Assembly: GCA_037951105.1 (NCBI GenBank)
Contig: JBAMJV010000848.1
Span: forward strand, 1-64,000
DNA from: Echinarachnius parma
Taxonomy: Eukaryota > Echinodermata > Echinoidea > Clypeasteroida > Echinarachniidae
Length of the DNA: 64,000 nt
Direction of reading: 5' to 3'
The notes under the pieces were generated by a model. The model was not told where the DNA came from and ran no database searches. It saw only the letters and a program-made list of their open reading frames with translations. Below, in pieces: positions 1-11,159 of the stretch; the first letter of the stretch is position 1; each line of letters starts with the position of its first letter. The position numbers and the translations under genes were made by a program.

Positions 1-1027
1 GATTTTGGACACTTAGTTTTTTCACTATCTCACAAACAAAAAAATTGTGCAGCGCCCTCTATACCAAAACTCAACTATCCCTTTAACAATTGCAAAAAAT
101 AGTTTTTTAATGCCGTGCTTTTTTTAATTTCTTTTTGTGAAATCAGATTTGATTTGTGATATCTTTACTTCGTTATGAGGTATTTATAATTTTATTTTGA
201 CAACAAGTTTGGCGTGGATCTTTTCTACTTTATATCAAAACCTATGGAAGGGTAATAAGTCAGAAAAACAAAATAATAGCACATATTTACGCCTCATTAT
301 ACTTGCCGGACACTTATTTATAATTTTATCTATTTGATAAGTTACAATACGTGAACATAATTATCACTCGGTGAATTATTAGACAAACGTAATTTTTATC
401 AAGTTTGCAACCCTTTAACGTACTGTATCAACGCTTTTAGTGTTTGCACATTTTTTCAAATATACTTTTAAATCTAGTAATCTAGTAAACTTTGTTGGCA
501 TGTGCAAAAAGTGATGAATGACTGATAAAGTGTGTATTTTTGTGATCTAATAATTAAGTCCACAAAGTAATGGGTTAAAATGTCACGTCACATGGATGTT
601 ATATGGGCCGAGTAATGAGCCGAAAATGCAAAGTGATATTTGCTTATCTCATTGCACTGAATTTGTACACAGTTATAAACTTTCCAGTGGATAATTACTG
701 AATTTGTACACAGTTATAACTTTCCAGTGGATAATTAAAGATCCGAACACTTTAGTCGTAAATATATTCATAACGGAAGGAAAATTAGAAAGAAAATAAA
801 AAACCCTACGTTCCCTGCTTCTATGGTAATACAAAAACAACCTTGTATGAGACTTTAGTTCTCAGTATAAGTTGTGTGGATTTGGACAACGCTATTGCCA
901 TGATTACTTTTGATATAGATCCCTTTATTGAAATTACTCGCAATACGTAACATTACCAATATAATTAAAAAGTTTGGACGGATTACAAATGAAACCCCAA
1001 TAATATTCCGTGCTCTTTCTTTTCCAG
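1..1027. other. AT-rich 5' flank / intron of lectin gene
   Basis: No exon is recognisable. The stretch is AT-rich and lacks a signal-peptide-like reading frame followed by a splice donor. It most likely is the intron preceding the first visible lectin exon, because that exon starts with two bases of a split codon and so needs an upstream exon. A 40-41 bp direct tandem duplication at 656-737 is annotated separately. Confidence 0.4.
656..737. repeat. Two-copy tandem duplication (~41 bp)
   Basis: The block starting ACTGAATTTGTACACAG and ending CCAGTGGATAATT occurs twice back to back with one base of length difference. It is a simple recent tandem duplication, with no evident function. Confidence 0.9.
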
Positions 1028-1260
1028 CTTGCCCGACTGGAATGGATCTCGTCGGTGGGTCATGCTACAAGTTGTATCAGTATAGTACTCTTATGGCCCG
1101 ATCTGCCCACCTCTCCTGTCAGAACAACAACTACGGGGAGTTGGCACGCATCAATTCCAATTCAGAAATCTCCGCATTAATCGCACACTTTAGTTTAGGT
1201 AACGACGATTGGGAAATTTGGGTGATCAACATGATCAATGGAAATGGTGATCCTCCATCT
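1028..1260 (+). CDS. Lectin gene exon: first half of C-type-lectin-like domain
   Basis: Acceptor tttccag precedes and donor gtaagt follows. The exon begins with two bases of a split codon and ends in phase 0. It encodes 77 residues including CPTGMDLVGGSCYK, the AHLSC helix cysteine and an ELARINSNSEISALI segment, typical of the first half of a C-type lectin fold. An open frame extends upstream to 928 but lacks an ATG and a signal sequence, so it is intron read-through. Confidence 0.75.
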
Positions 1261-4200
1261 GTAAGTCTATATACAAGCAAATAATTGTTAAAGTACAGTG
1301 GCGGATCTACGGGGGGGGGGGGGGGGGGGGTTAGGGGGTTAACCCCCCCCCCCCCCCCTTGGGCTGCCAAGTGAAAATGTATCAGTGAAAAAAAAGTGGG
1401 AAAAAAATCACTTACGGGGGTTCAAAATAGCAAAAAATGTCGCCGCTTCGCGGCTCGTCGATGATACTCCGCATCGTCAATGGGTCAAACCCCCCTTGGC
1501 AAAAAGCTAGATCCGCCCCTGAAGTACAGTAATATGTTGGTGTAAGCATGATCGAAGGGGCAAATTTTTGTCTCGGTGGCTGATGAGGTCTTTTTTGGAC
1601 CGAATACCATATTCCCCATTTTCGATTGAGAAGAATTGGGGAAGTTGATTCAATCGACCTCAAATGGATACATGATTTTGCCCGAATATAGCATGCTTCT
1701 GCCCGAATATATAACATGCATCTGCCCGAATATATCAGTTTGCCCGAATGCTGTGTGTTTTTTTGCCCGAATATACATGGCCGTTTTCAAAACTCCTGCA
1801 GGGCTGCTGCTCCCATCCCCGCCTCCTACGCCTATGGGTGTATTAAAGGCCAATTACAGCAATTAGGTCAGAAGAATGTCTGTTGGGGCTTGTATAACAT
1901 TTATCGTTATGATTTTTTGTTGTTGTGCAACTGCGAGCCTCCCCTGAAAATAATATATTTGTAATAACACTAAGAACAGCCTCTAAGCGCTTATTATTAT
2001 CCCTGGTCATTTGGTACAGTTCAGACCCGCACAATTTTCTTGCACACTTTCTCAACTCCCCGGGGAGCATACTAGCCGCGGGCAACCATATTGGTGCACC
2101 AAGCTAATTTTCACCAGACATGCAGGTACCCATTTATACACCTGGGTAGAGAGCAGCAATGTGGATTAAATGCCTTGCTGAAGGACAAACGGAGTGGGCA
2201 TGGTTCGAACTCGGGATCTCACGATCGGAAAGCACGCGCTCTACCAATCTTGCCACACTACTTCCTCATAATAGACGCTTTATAAATCGAACTTATTATT
2301 ACTACCAGGTAGTCCGATTACAATATAATATTTATAAATACGATCTTCTTATTTTGCCACATCAACATTAAAAAAATTTATCTCCAGTTTATCTATACGA
2401 AAATAGCATATTCGTTCAGGGGCAGTTACGTGTTAGTAAGAGCATTATCCTAATTATACCAGCATATACTGTATGCCATGCATTTGTTCTACTGATACGT
2501 GACTACATAAAGGAAAATTATATCATTTTTATTGATTGACAGTTTTTTATTTTATAGCTACCGGCTTATTTGCACAAACCCAGATATAAACGTTTATGAT
2601 AACCCCAGTAGAATAGTGCAAGTGCAAACCACTGTTATTTGAAATAAACCTTGTCCTTAGTTGACGAGGCTACGCTCAAAATACTTTAAAGTGATAGAAC
2701 ATTTCAGGTTAAGAGGGCGCTTCAAAATAATGTATTTGTGAGCTAGAGGAAAACAGAGGGTAGGAATTGCAAAACCACACAATTGTAGAAACAAAGCAAC
2801 ATTTGTTTTAATAATCAAAATCCGTTTACAAACAGCTAAAATATCCATATGTTTATTATAAAAAATACTATTCTTGTGTTGGCAACACGATTAGAATCTC
2901 TAAAATAATATTTATTTTTAAAGACAATCGTCAGTTTATATTTACGAAACAGCATACCAGAATAGCGGCGATTTATTTTCGCCATTGGTGGGATGATGCG
3001 TCATTTCGACCATCTTCGGCGAGGGGATCGGTTCAAATGGCGCAGCCCCCGGAAGATGTTGGATTTGGGCAATATTTAGCTCTCTCAAGATGTAGTTTAA
3101 AGCAGACTATTGAATCAATTTTCCCGATAAGAGGGCCATTATCCCTCCATTGTAATGTTATTTTATATTTTGTAACCCCAATTATTGGGGGGTAATAATA
3201 GAGGACATCCCCCTACCTCAAATATTGGGGGGATATATCCCCCTTCTCCCCTTGATCGACATCCTTGTAACATAATGCATCCAGGGGCAGTCATAATGTA
3301 AGCATGCTTATTAAGAGCATTATGATTTACCAGCATATACATTATATACCAAGTCATATACTGGTACGTGACTATACGTGGTATTAAATGGTGTAACATA
3401 CACATAAAGGTATATGTAAATACACTACATCCCTAGTGCTAGGTACGTATATCAGTTGTATTTACTGGCGCAGCGAGATCCAGAGTTCGAACCCTGTGTA
3501 GCTCCAGCAAGACAATATTAATCCAATTTTGCTGCTCTAAACCCTGATGTATATACATTGGGACCTGGTAGGAGGTGAAAACCGTGAGCTGCTTGGGAGG
3601 TATGCTCCCCATGGAGTGGAGATTGTGCACACAATGTGTGCGGACTGTATCATATGACCGGAGTAACAGTGTAAAGCTCTTAGCGATCATATTGTATTAT
3701 ATTAATAATAATAATTGATCGTATTTGTATAGCGCCTTATTTGTCCTTATCAGATTATTTGTTATCCAAAGTAATTTTCAGAGGGGGGGGGGGGGGGGGG
3801 GGGGGTTAATGTGCAACTTCCCCCTTCCTCTTTTGTGCGTGTTACAACGTTTTATAATGTTGAATGAATATGGACCATTATTGATCACTTCTATTATTAA
3901 AGATGATTATAAAAGTACATTGCTTGTTAATACCAGCTATGAATCACAATTAAAATGAGAATGACGATCGTATAGATGATGAAGATGGTGATGATGACGA
4001 TGCTGATGACAATGTTAACGAGGATTGACGAAGATGATGTTGATTATGATAATAGTTGTTGATGTATTGTTTCGCCTTGTGGTATAGCTAAGTACCATAT
4101 ATTCTAATTTATGGTAATTTAAAATTTAAACCGTATACACGAACATTGTAGTGTTTTAGTCAAAGTAATGGGGACAAATGTATGTACTTTGGTTTATATT

Positions 4201-5860
4201 ATGAACAAAATATTGTTACCCGTATGTTTTGCACTATTTTGTCAAATCATTGGCAGGGGGGGGGGGGGGGGGGGGACACATCCCACCCCTGCCCCACAGT
4301 ATCTTCGCCACTGAAGATTTCTAAAGGATTTTAATCAAATATATATACTTTTAATGTTTGTCCTTGATGGAGGAAACTGATAAAATGCATAATCTGACGT
4401 TTAGGCTACTTTCGTTTCACGTTGCTGAATTATCGACATATGTCATCGGAAATGTTGTGGGGCAAATGAACATATTTTCAAACATAAATCCAAGTATGAA
4501 CACGACAAAAATATTAATGACAAATTTTTCTGATTTCCAAAAGTCAAACTCAGGTGATGACGACTGCGACATGTTTCAGGTGTCGGACGGTAGCGGGACG
4601 ATGGATTCGAAAAGTTGCGACAAGAATTTCATGTTCATCTGTGAATCTCAAGTGGGTATGTTTTCTTAGTGATGAAAATGATAATATTGTCAATCATAAT
4701 TATGATATTGATCATTCCAGATTAATACCAATGATACATCAGAATAATAGGAATAAATATACTACAATGTATAATACTAATAATAATATTCATCAACAAC
4801 GACAACAATACTACTAATGATAATAAAGATGATGAAGATAAAAACAATAAGAATGGTAATAGTAATCATAATAATACAAATAATAATGGTACTAATAAAC
4901 GTATTTCTTTTGATCTAATTTTCATGTTTCTTTTTCTTTGCTCCTGCGTGACTCCCATAAATAATAACAATTTGTAAAGCCTCTTCAAAACAGACAATCG
5001 ATCTTACCGTAAGACAAAGATAATATTCAGAAGAAATAAGTCTCTTTGTTACAATTATTCGCAGTGACACAAGATGATTATTATCATCTTATTGTAATAG
5101 CATACTTGTTTTAATGAAAAAAAATAAACTGAACTGTACTTAATAATTGTTTGGACTAAATAGCTACAGGCCTACCGGACAAAACAGCAACAGCAGCAAA
5201 AATGACAACGATTTTCACACACACACCAATCAAGCAACGACAACCCCACCCCCCGCCACCTGCCCAGCGTCCCAGGGCCGATCGTTCGCCCGTGTCAGTG
5301 AGTCGGCGGTCATCAAGGCCGGCGCCATTTCAGAGTAACTTGTCAATCAAACATAACGATAACCGTTTTAATTTAGGTGCCGAGTGATCATGAGAGTGCT
5401 TATACTTTTCATTTCAACCACCATTTCAGTGACAACTCCGCCTCTGCCAACCACTCGGGCTACCACACCTACCACGCGAGCTACAACCACAGTGAGAGCC
5501 ACAACTGCTCAAATAACCACGCAAGCTACCACCCAGGCAACAACTACTCAACCTACAACTCTCCCTACCACCAATCAAGCAACCACAACCCCACCCCCCG
5601 CCACCTGCCCAGCGTCTCAGGGCCGATCGTTCGCCCGTGTCAGTGAGTCGGCGGTCATCAAGGCCGGCGCCATCTTATCCAGTCACGCGAATGTCGGGTC
5701 AGCGGTTCGATGCGCAGCGAAGTGCCTCGACGAGACGGGGTGCCACGCCTTTTCTTACTCCAAGGGGAGCAAGACGTGCTCGACTGGGACGTACGCCGGG
5801 AGTTCCGATGATCTGGTTTACGACGGGGCTTTCGTAACCTACAAAGTTTTGAATCAGTAG
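1028..5860 (+). CDS. C-type lectin-like / mucin-stalk / PAN-domain protein, 5'-partial
   Basis: Three exons, 1028-1260, 4373-4655 and 5430-5860, join in phase to about 314 residues ending at the TAG at 5858-5860. The first two encode a C-type-lectin-like domain with six cysteines in long-form spacing: CPTG, SCYKL, LSCQ, DDCD, KSCD and FICE. The third encodes a Thr/Pro-rich stalk, then a PAN/apple-like module with the core pattern RCAAKC, GCHAFSY and KTC. Canonical calcium/sugar motifs (EPN or QPD, and WND) are not present, so sugar binding of the usual kind is doubtful. A secreted or surface recognition role is inferred from the domains. The signal peptide exon is missing and presumably lies upstream of the window. 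The middle exon boundary is the least certain; it was chosen because phases match on both sides and gtatgt is a strong donor. The gene is convergent with slit. Confidence 0.65.
1299..1521. mobile_element. hAT-like MITE with 8-bp target duplication
   Basis: The ends are TGGCGGATCTA on the left and TAGATCCGCCCCTG on the right, imperfect inverted repeats of the CAG(T/G)GGCGGA type common in hAT elements. Exact 8-bp direct repeats AAGTACAG flank it at 1291-1298 and 1522-1529. Internally it carries a poly-G tract followed by a poly-C tract that form a further hairpin. No coding capacity. It lies in the first visible intron of the lectin gene. Confidence 0.75.
1640..1785. repeat. TGCCCGAATATA direct-repeat cluster
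   Basis: The motif TGCCCGAATATA or a near variant occurs five to six times at about 20-35 bp spacing, followed by a GC-rich tail (CTGCAGGGCTGCTGC). This looks like subterminal repeats of a degraded DNA transposon, but no complete ends were identified. Confidence 0.5.
1966..2265 (-). mobile_element. tRNA-derived SINE (minus orientation)
   Basis: On the minus strand a tRNA-like head carries an A-box-like TTGGTAGAGCGCGTGC and a B-box GAGTTCGAACC. The body includes GTATGCTCCCCGGGGAGTTG, a CTGTACCAAATGACC segment and a tail with AAGCGCTTAGAGG. The body matches the repeat at about 3465-3712 in the other orientation. It is a pol III-type SINE family such as those known from echinoderms; the family name is not assigned. 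Confidence 0.7.
2266..3464. other. Intron without recognised genes
   Basis: This is AT-rich intron sequence of the lectin gene. It has a short stretch of C/G-run-containing repeat at about 3165-3300 (ATTGGGGGG-type blocks) and no conserved coding sequence. Short open frames here lack homology-like features. Confidence 0.4.
3465..3712 (+). mobile_element. tRNA-derived SINE (plus orientation)
   Basis: A B-box-like GAGTTCGAACCC occurs near 3484. The body GTATGCTCCCCATGGAGTGG and the segment CTGTATCATATGACCGG match the minus-strand SINE at 1966-2265. The tail is an AATAATAATAATT simple repeat. The A box is poorly preserved. Confidence 0.65.
3707..3830. repeat. TATAGCGCC dispersed repeat plus long poly-G tract
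   Basis: The motif TTTGTATAGCGCCTTATT follows the SINE tail; a similar TTTGTATAGCGCTTTATT occurs at about 9120. A run of more than 20 G follows at about 3783-3805. Confidence 0.55.
4373..4655 (+). CDS. Lectin gene exon: second half of C-type-lectin-like domain
   Basis: The acceptor gatggag precedes 4373 and the donor gtatgt follows 4655. The exon begins in phase 0 and ends after one base of a codon, matching its neighbours. The C-terminal part has DDCDMFQ, a KSCD cysteine and the fold-closing FMFICES. The usual Trp before the penultimate cysteine is replaced (GTMDSKSC). The residues before DDCD are atypical, so the true acceptor could lie further downstream. Confidence 0.55.
4676..5044. other. 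Intron with AAT/AAC-rich low-complexity sequence
   Basis: Runs of AAT, AAC and GAT triplets (about 4680-4890) form an imperfect microsatellite. No exon is seen. Confidence 0.5.
5045..5328 (+). pseudogene. Partial duplicate of PAN exon and its 3' flank
   Basis: Positions 5226-5328 repeat 5571-5673 of the last lectin exon at about 101 of 103 bases, covering the end of the Thr-rich stalk and the first third of the PAN module. Just before it, 5047-5225 resembles the 3' flank at about 5862-6060, including TTATTCGCAGTGACAC. The copy ends in frame at a TAA soon after the break (AGAISE then stop). The order (flank copy, exon copy, true exon, flank) is that of an incomplete tandem duplication. Confidence 0.8.
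5430..5860 (+). CDS. Lectin gene terminal exon: Thr-rich stalk and PAN domain
   Basis: The acceptor ccatttcag precedes TGACAACTCC. About 50 residues of Thr/Pro/Ala repeat (TTRATTPTTRATTT type) form a likely O-glycosylated stalk. The PAN/apple-like module follows, with CPASQGRSF, RCAAKC, GCHAFSYSKG and KTC. The stop is at 5858-5860. An ATG at 5387 gives a longer open frame with a hydrophobic start (MRVLILFISTTIS at 5390), so an alternative first exon producing a secreted stalk-PAN protein cannot be excluded. Confidence 0.75.
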
Positions 5861-6045
5861 GGCTATTGTTATTCGCAGTGACACGCGATGATTATTATAA
5901 TCTTATTGTAATAGTCTTGTTCTAATCATAACAAATATAACGTCCTTAATTGCGTGATTAAAATGGCTAAAGGCCTACCAGACAAAAAACAACAATGACA
6001 ACAGCAACGATACCAGTGTCAGCAATGATTTTCAGAGCTTTCACA

Positions 6046-6280
6046 CACACACACCCAAACACAAACACACACACACACACTGGCGTAAGTAAATCTGTTC
6101 GGAAAGCACAATGCATTGGGGGGTCGAGCAATTGTTCACAAACCGTTTGTGAACAATTGCTCGACCCCCCAATGCATTGTGTTTTCCGGACAGATTTACG
6201 CCAGTGCACACACACACACACACACACGCACACACACACACACACACACACACGCACGTACACACACTCACCCACACATA
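6046..6280. repeat. CA-repeat tracts flanking a foldback
   Basis: (CA)n tracts at about 6046-6080 and 6205-6275 lie on both sides of the hairpin at 6079-6206. Both are on the same strand, as expected if one CA tract was split by an insertion. Confidence 0.9.
6079..6206. mobile_element. Near-perfect hairpin (foldback) element
   Basis: Two ~63-bp arms, starting ACTGGCGTAA and ending in its complement, meet at CACAAAC/c/GTTTGTG with a loop of about one base. Differences are a 4-base insertion in the left arm and two substitutions. It is inserted inside a CA microsatellite, with no coding capacity. Confidence 0.85.
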
Positions 6281-9119
6281 CACCAATCTCTTCTAAATGA
6301 CTTCATGTAGCAACATGTTGTTGAACTGTGAGAATAGTTCAAAATAGGCAACATAAGGCAAGTTGTGAATAGCAACAAACCTTTCTATAGTGACCACCTA
6401 AGGCAAACAACAAATACAAAGCCACTGCAGACAGGTGACCTCTACAGACAGGTTCCACTGTACAAGGGCTTACATAATGTTCACAAAACACGGTCACAAA
6501 TCACATAACAGTCCATTACAACTTTTCTTGGCAATGTTAACAGAATGAGCTTTTATTGATTTTTTTTCCAGATCAAATTTACCAATTTTTTTCTTCTATA
6601 TCATTATCATGCAGAGTGACAATTAACAAGTATACACCTCATAATAATTCTAAAGGGTTTGAATAATGGAGACGATAAATAGCTTGTATATAAAACTAAT
6701 ATACACACATAAAAACACCATACTCATGGTAAATGGCTACCATTAAATGTACAATAAAGTAATAGAAATAACAATCTTGCATTCAAATGTTTACCTGTTG
6801 GGTCAGTTTGGCAATTACAATTACCCTTTCTTCTGCTGATGTACAAAATAAGGACATTATTTATCAACACACTATATTATCATTTACAATTTGGCAGATA
6901 ATACAATTGGGCTTATAGTTGTAAGAGTTTCTTTTATACTTGAGTAATGTAAGAATAATTTAAGTTCATAAAAAAGATATCATATTCAAATACATGCAGG
7001 GCCTATACATACAAACTGTCAACAAATTATACAATTACTATCAATATAACACTGAGACAATATCACATCTTACTATTCCATAAAAACAAGTGATTTTTGT
7101 GTAAATTAAAATATCTTGCTGTACAAAAATGGTGTTAAAACATATATTTCTTTGGGGAAAAAAAAGAAAATTGTCTTTCTAAAAGAGAAATTTAAATTAT
7201 CAGTACATCAAATTAGCTCTGTACATTTGTCAAATGAAAAATGGAAAAAGATATTCAAGTTCATAGCCATATATAATTTATAAATGCGTCTTGGTTTAGA
7301 GACTATTAAAGTGTTCGTATCTCTCCTTCAGCTGTTATCAAACAGATATGGTCAGGAGTGACTACATACAAATAATCTTGTAAGTTTCACGGGGTATTAT
7401 TAAGGGAATTGTCACTTATCACCAGATAGGGGATGCCCAACGGATTGAAAATTTGCAAAATCAAATTATCCGGTGGTGAAAGTTGTCTCCATTACTGCAT
7501 GCATGCACAAAACTTTCCGCTGGATAAAACGGACATCGCCCGACAAGGAACGCATACGGCGAACACGAAACGGGCAAGAAACGCATACGAACGGAGACGC
7601 CAGCGTCCGTTAGCGCTGTCCAGTGATATGCGGCAAGGGTTTAATCAGTAACCACCAAATACTCAGACTGGGGTCTATTGACAATGAACGTTTATAAAGT
7701 CTTCAATACAGTATTAATCACCTTTTGTGCAGATAATTACAATGTAAATCTCTTGTCGCGCAAAATGCATTTGTTTGATTTAATTTGCACGCTGAATTAC
7801 GATTGTCCCCCCCCCCCCCCCTCTATTTCATCTTTGAGTTAAAGTTGACAATTACAATCAAATGTGTTTGTATGGTGACAATGCTTCTTCGAGCTGTACT
7901 CCTGTTATCTTTGTCAATGCAACACGCATTGTTAAAATAGTTTAAACATAATTCAAATTGCTTTCATTATTTTGTTTCTACTGACTGGTTTACATGTTTT
8001 ATTTAAAAAAACAAATTTGGAGAAAAAAAATGTTAGTGCATTACATTATATATCAACCTGTACAATGATAATACATGGACACGAGATATACCTGGTCAAA
8101 ACTGTTAACATGGCATTTGGCATTGTACATGTACACGTTTTTATAGCTAAGCAAATATCAATTTTTGTAATACAAATACACATTTTCTTCCTGTATACAC
8201 ACAGAATCTCAATTAACAAAATATAAAAATCTGTTCAAGTTTTTGCAAAATATATGTTTTAGACACTTGCGTTCAACATGTACTGAATACCATTCGTTAA
8301 AGAGCAATACGAATCCCTTGATATATATATACTGTACTTATGATAATCCTACATAATTCATTTCCAATGATTCAAATATGTCTTTAATAAACACAGACTT
8401 AAACATTAAATTACAATTTTGTGCAATTACTTTTACCATATCACATCAGTTGTGCGTGTGTAAGGAACTTTGTTGCATTTGTTGCGCTATCCTTACTAAC
8501 ATAATTCATGTATAACAACCTACAGGATGAATTAAATGAAATCTGTTCATTTGAAATATGATAATTACATGTGTAAGCGGTACTTCAATGTACTTCTTAA
8601 GATAATTGTAATAATTTGGTAAATATTGTAGAAATCACTGTTTGCTACACGTAGCATTTTATTGAATGAAACCAAACATATACCACATTCTTCTTTTCTG
8701 CTTAGCTTACCTACTATTTTAAATCCCAAGTTAATAATAGTAACATCCATTAAACCAGACTTGATAACAAATTTGCGATGAATATCATATATTAATACAA
8801 ATAAATATACAAATATCAAATAAACAATTGTTTCGTGTTAATTTTACTTATATAGTTTTGTGCATCTTTTTGTTTTAGGCTGATGGCAAAATTCATAGAT
8901 ACAAATGAAACATTATCGAGATTAGCATTGGTCCGCTTGCACAGGACCATAATAAAAATAAGTTTGCATCACTAAAAAATAGAGAATGCAAATTGTATGC
9001 AATTTTCGAGCTTTTTCTCACCCTACAGGGCCACCAGGTAAGTAATACATTATTATCTCGCCTTGCTGAAGGTATATGTCCCTTGTAACCTCATAATAAT
9101 AATCATAATAATTGTCCAT

Positions 9120-9170
9120 TTTTGTATAGCGCTTTATTATAGTTAAGTCTCAAAGCGCTCCAGGCATTAT
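9120..9170. repeat. TATAGCGC dispersed repeat fragment
   Basis: TTTGTATAGCGCTTTATT, then CTCAAAGCGCTCCAGGCATT, preceded by an AAT-rich tract. It is related to the copy near 3725. Confidence 0.55.
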
Positions 9171-9589
9171 AACCTTGGCTTGATCATATGCATAATCATA
9201 TTTTTTATATTCATTCAAATTTAAATTCATTTTATTTCCACAACTTGAATCAAAATGGATACATATAAACAATGCAATATTCAATATGTAACAATTAAAA
9301 TACATTCATTCATTTGATGATGATTAGTGTTGTCATGGTGACATATATACAGAACATTGAATTCTACAGTCATTCAAACAATGTGCAGATTAGCTCTGGA
9401 TATGCCAGAAATGTAAAACCCCTTGTTTCCCTAATACTATAAACATCGGCTACACACAGTGTAGCATCAGGTAAATTGTCAGTAATGGTGAAATTTTGTT
9501 CTGCGAAACATACCTCACTATAACAACGTAGGACAGTTTTCGTTTGTATTAGGTACTACTTCATTGCTGTGGGGTATGCTTTATCAGTG

Positions 9590-9815
9590 CTCGAAATGAG
9601 CATTTGGCATGCTGGACCGGGGTCAACTAGAAATTAGCTTTGGGCCACCAAATTTCATTGATTCTAAATTCCACTGGCCCGAATGGGCAACCAAATATAA
9701 TTTTCTGTGTTTGTTTGGGGCCACCCGATTCGGGTTTCGGACCACTATAATTTGAACAATTCTTGATTTACTTGCCCGACTGGGCCACAAGGCAAAAAAG
9801 TGAATTTCTAGCATT
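9590..9815. repeat. Dispersed GCCCGA/TGGGC repeat, copy 1
   Basis: It begins GCTCGAAATGAGCATT and ends near AATTTCTAGCATTGG, with internal CTGGCCCGAATGGGCAA and GCCCGACTGGGCCAC. Similar blocks lie at about 40640-41035, 43668-44005 and 55480-55880. This is a non-coding interspersed family with short internal inverted motifs. Confidence 0.6.
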
Positions 9816-10929
9816 GGATTTTATGCGATCATTCAGTCAAGCAACTTACAAGAATGAACGGTATACTTGGGTATATGAGAGAGTTGTGTTTTAGTTCTAG
9901 GGCTGATACACACAAATACTATTACTTGTGGTTGACAGTAACTCTAGAAATGCCATTATAATAATTTTTTCAATTTTTTTGGTAATAATACTGTGAGTGT
10001 GTGGCAGTCTTATTTTGTCATAGCAATGCTCATACCGGTAATGAGGTTGAATGTTCCTTCTATCATAAGTCCTTTTAATACAAATACATGAGATATTCTA
10101 AGCTATTAGTCAATTAGCTTTTATTGTCCCCTTCTCAATAAGAAAGTGTAACAATCTCTCTTATAAGTCAAAATAATTAAGGTAAACAAGCGAAAAATGC
10201 TGGTTTATCTGTTTCATCCACACATATCAATGCTCAACTTTGTAATGCTACATTTTGAATGCTAAATATGTTATAACAAATAAATTCTGAATTACTGTCA
10301 AACTGTGTCTGTCGATATAATATTTATACATATGTACAGTCTATCATTTCAACAATCAAGCATTTTTTTTCTACACATAAATACATAGCTTGCATACATG
10401 TACTTTACTTGCTCTTCAAGAACCGAGTACAAACGCCACATTTCATCAGCAAATTTTTTTTCCAAGGACCTGTTCCCCGATCGTCTGCCTGCTGATAACA
10501 ACACCTCGGCCAGAAAACCCCCTCTCAAAAAAACATTCAAAGGCATCTTATTTACATGTTTAATAAGCAACAAATAAATGCGAGTGTCATCTTGCGATCT
10601 GTCTCGTCAGTACCTCTCCACATTTTGCAGGGCGCATTTCAAGAACGAATGCCTACCGTACAATTAAAAACAAAGATAGCAGTCCTTCCGCAAAATTTTT
10701 CATACACCAGTCTCTCTATTTCAATTGTCCAACTCGATCATATATTATGCATTAGTGATGCTTCAGATATGAGTACGGGTAGAGAAAGTGCATATATTCA
10801 CGTCGCCTTTCGCTCGTTCACAACAAGTGAGCGAACGCGAGGGCAATCAAAGGGGTCCTCCACACCCTCATCAAATATGTTTGGCAGCGAGGTGGAGGAG
10901 CGAGGGAGGGGGGACACTCTAACCCCCCT

Positions 10930-11159
10930 TTACCCCCCAGCGCACCCCTGGCACCCACAATTCCTGACGATGGTGATCTGCATGGTGTTGGTGGTGCCGT
11001 CTGGGCAGTGGAGACGCACGAAGCGCTGGTTGCTGCGCACCGGCTGGCAGCACGAGTTGGCGCACTCGCCGTTGCACGTCATGTTGCGGACCGGGCGTAG
11101 CGTCCGGCAGCCGTTGATCTCCAACACGTCGTTAGTTTTCATCCCGGTGCATGTCGTTT
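10930..11159 (-). CDS. slit: slit last exon: C-terminal cystine knot
   Basis: It encodes residues 1016-1090 of the fragment and the TAA at 10930-10932. Ten cysteines fit the CT/knot domain: TCTG, NGCRTL, MTCNGEC, NSCCQP, LHCPDG and NCGCQGC. The acceptor is ctttaaag, weaker than the CAG consensus, but it is the only one keeping phase. Confidence 0.95.

Larger units (their letters stand above)
6310..10929 (-). other. Possible slit 3' UTR and intergenic sequence
   Basis: This AT-rich region downstream of the slit stop has few repeats and no convincing gene. Candidate minus-strand poly(A) signals (TTTATT on the plus strand) occur at 10129-10134, about 9133 and 6552-6557. Which is used cannot be told. 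An imperfect stem at about 10811-10840 and a dispersed repeat at about 9590-9815 are the main structured items. A poly-C run lies at about 7807-7821. Confidence 0.35.

Noticed and set aside
928..1027. Translation start for the lectin gene at 928
   Set aside because: The frame opens with TTG, has no signal peptide and runs through a clear acceptor at 1021-1027, so it is intron.
5967..6310. Open frames across the CA repeats and hairpin
   Set aside because: They encode HTHT or VCVC runs, which come from the microsatellite.
10811..10840. Regulatory stem-loop in the slit 3' UTR (CGCTCGTTCAC/GTGAGCGAACGCG)
   Set aside because: Pairing is imperfect and there is no supporting conservation or known motif.
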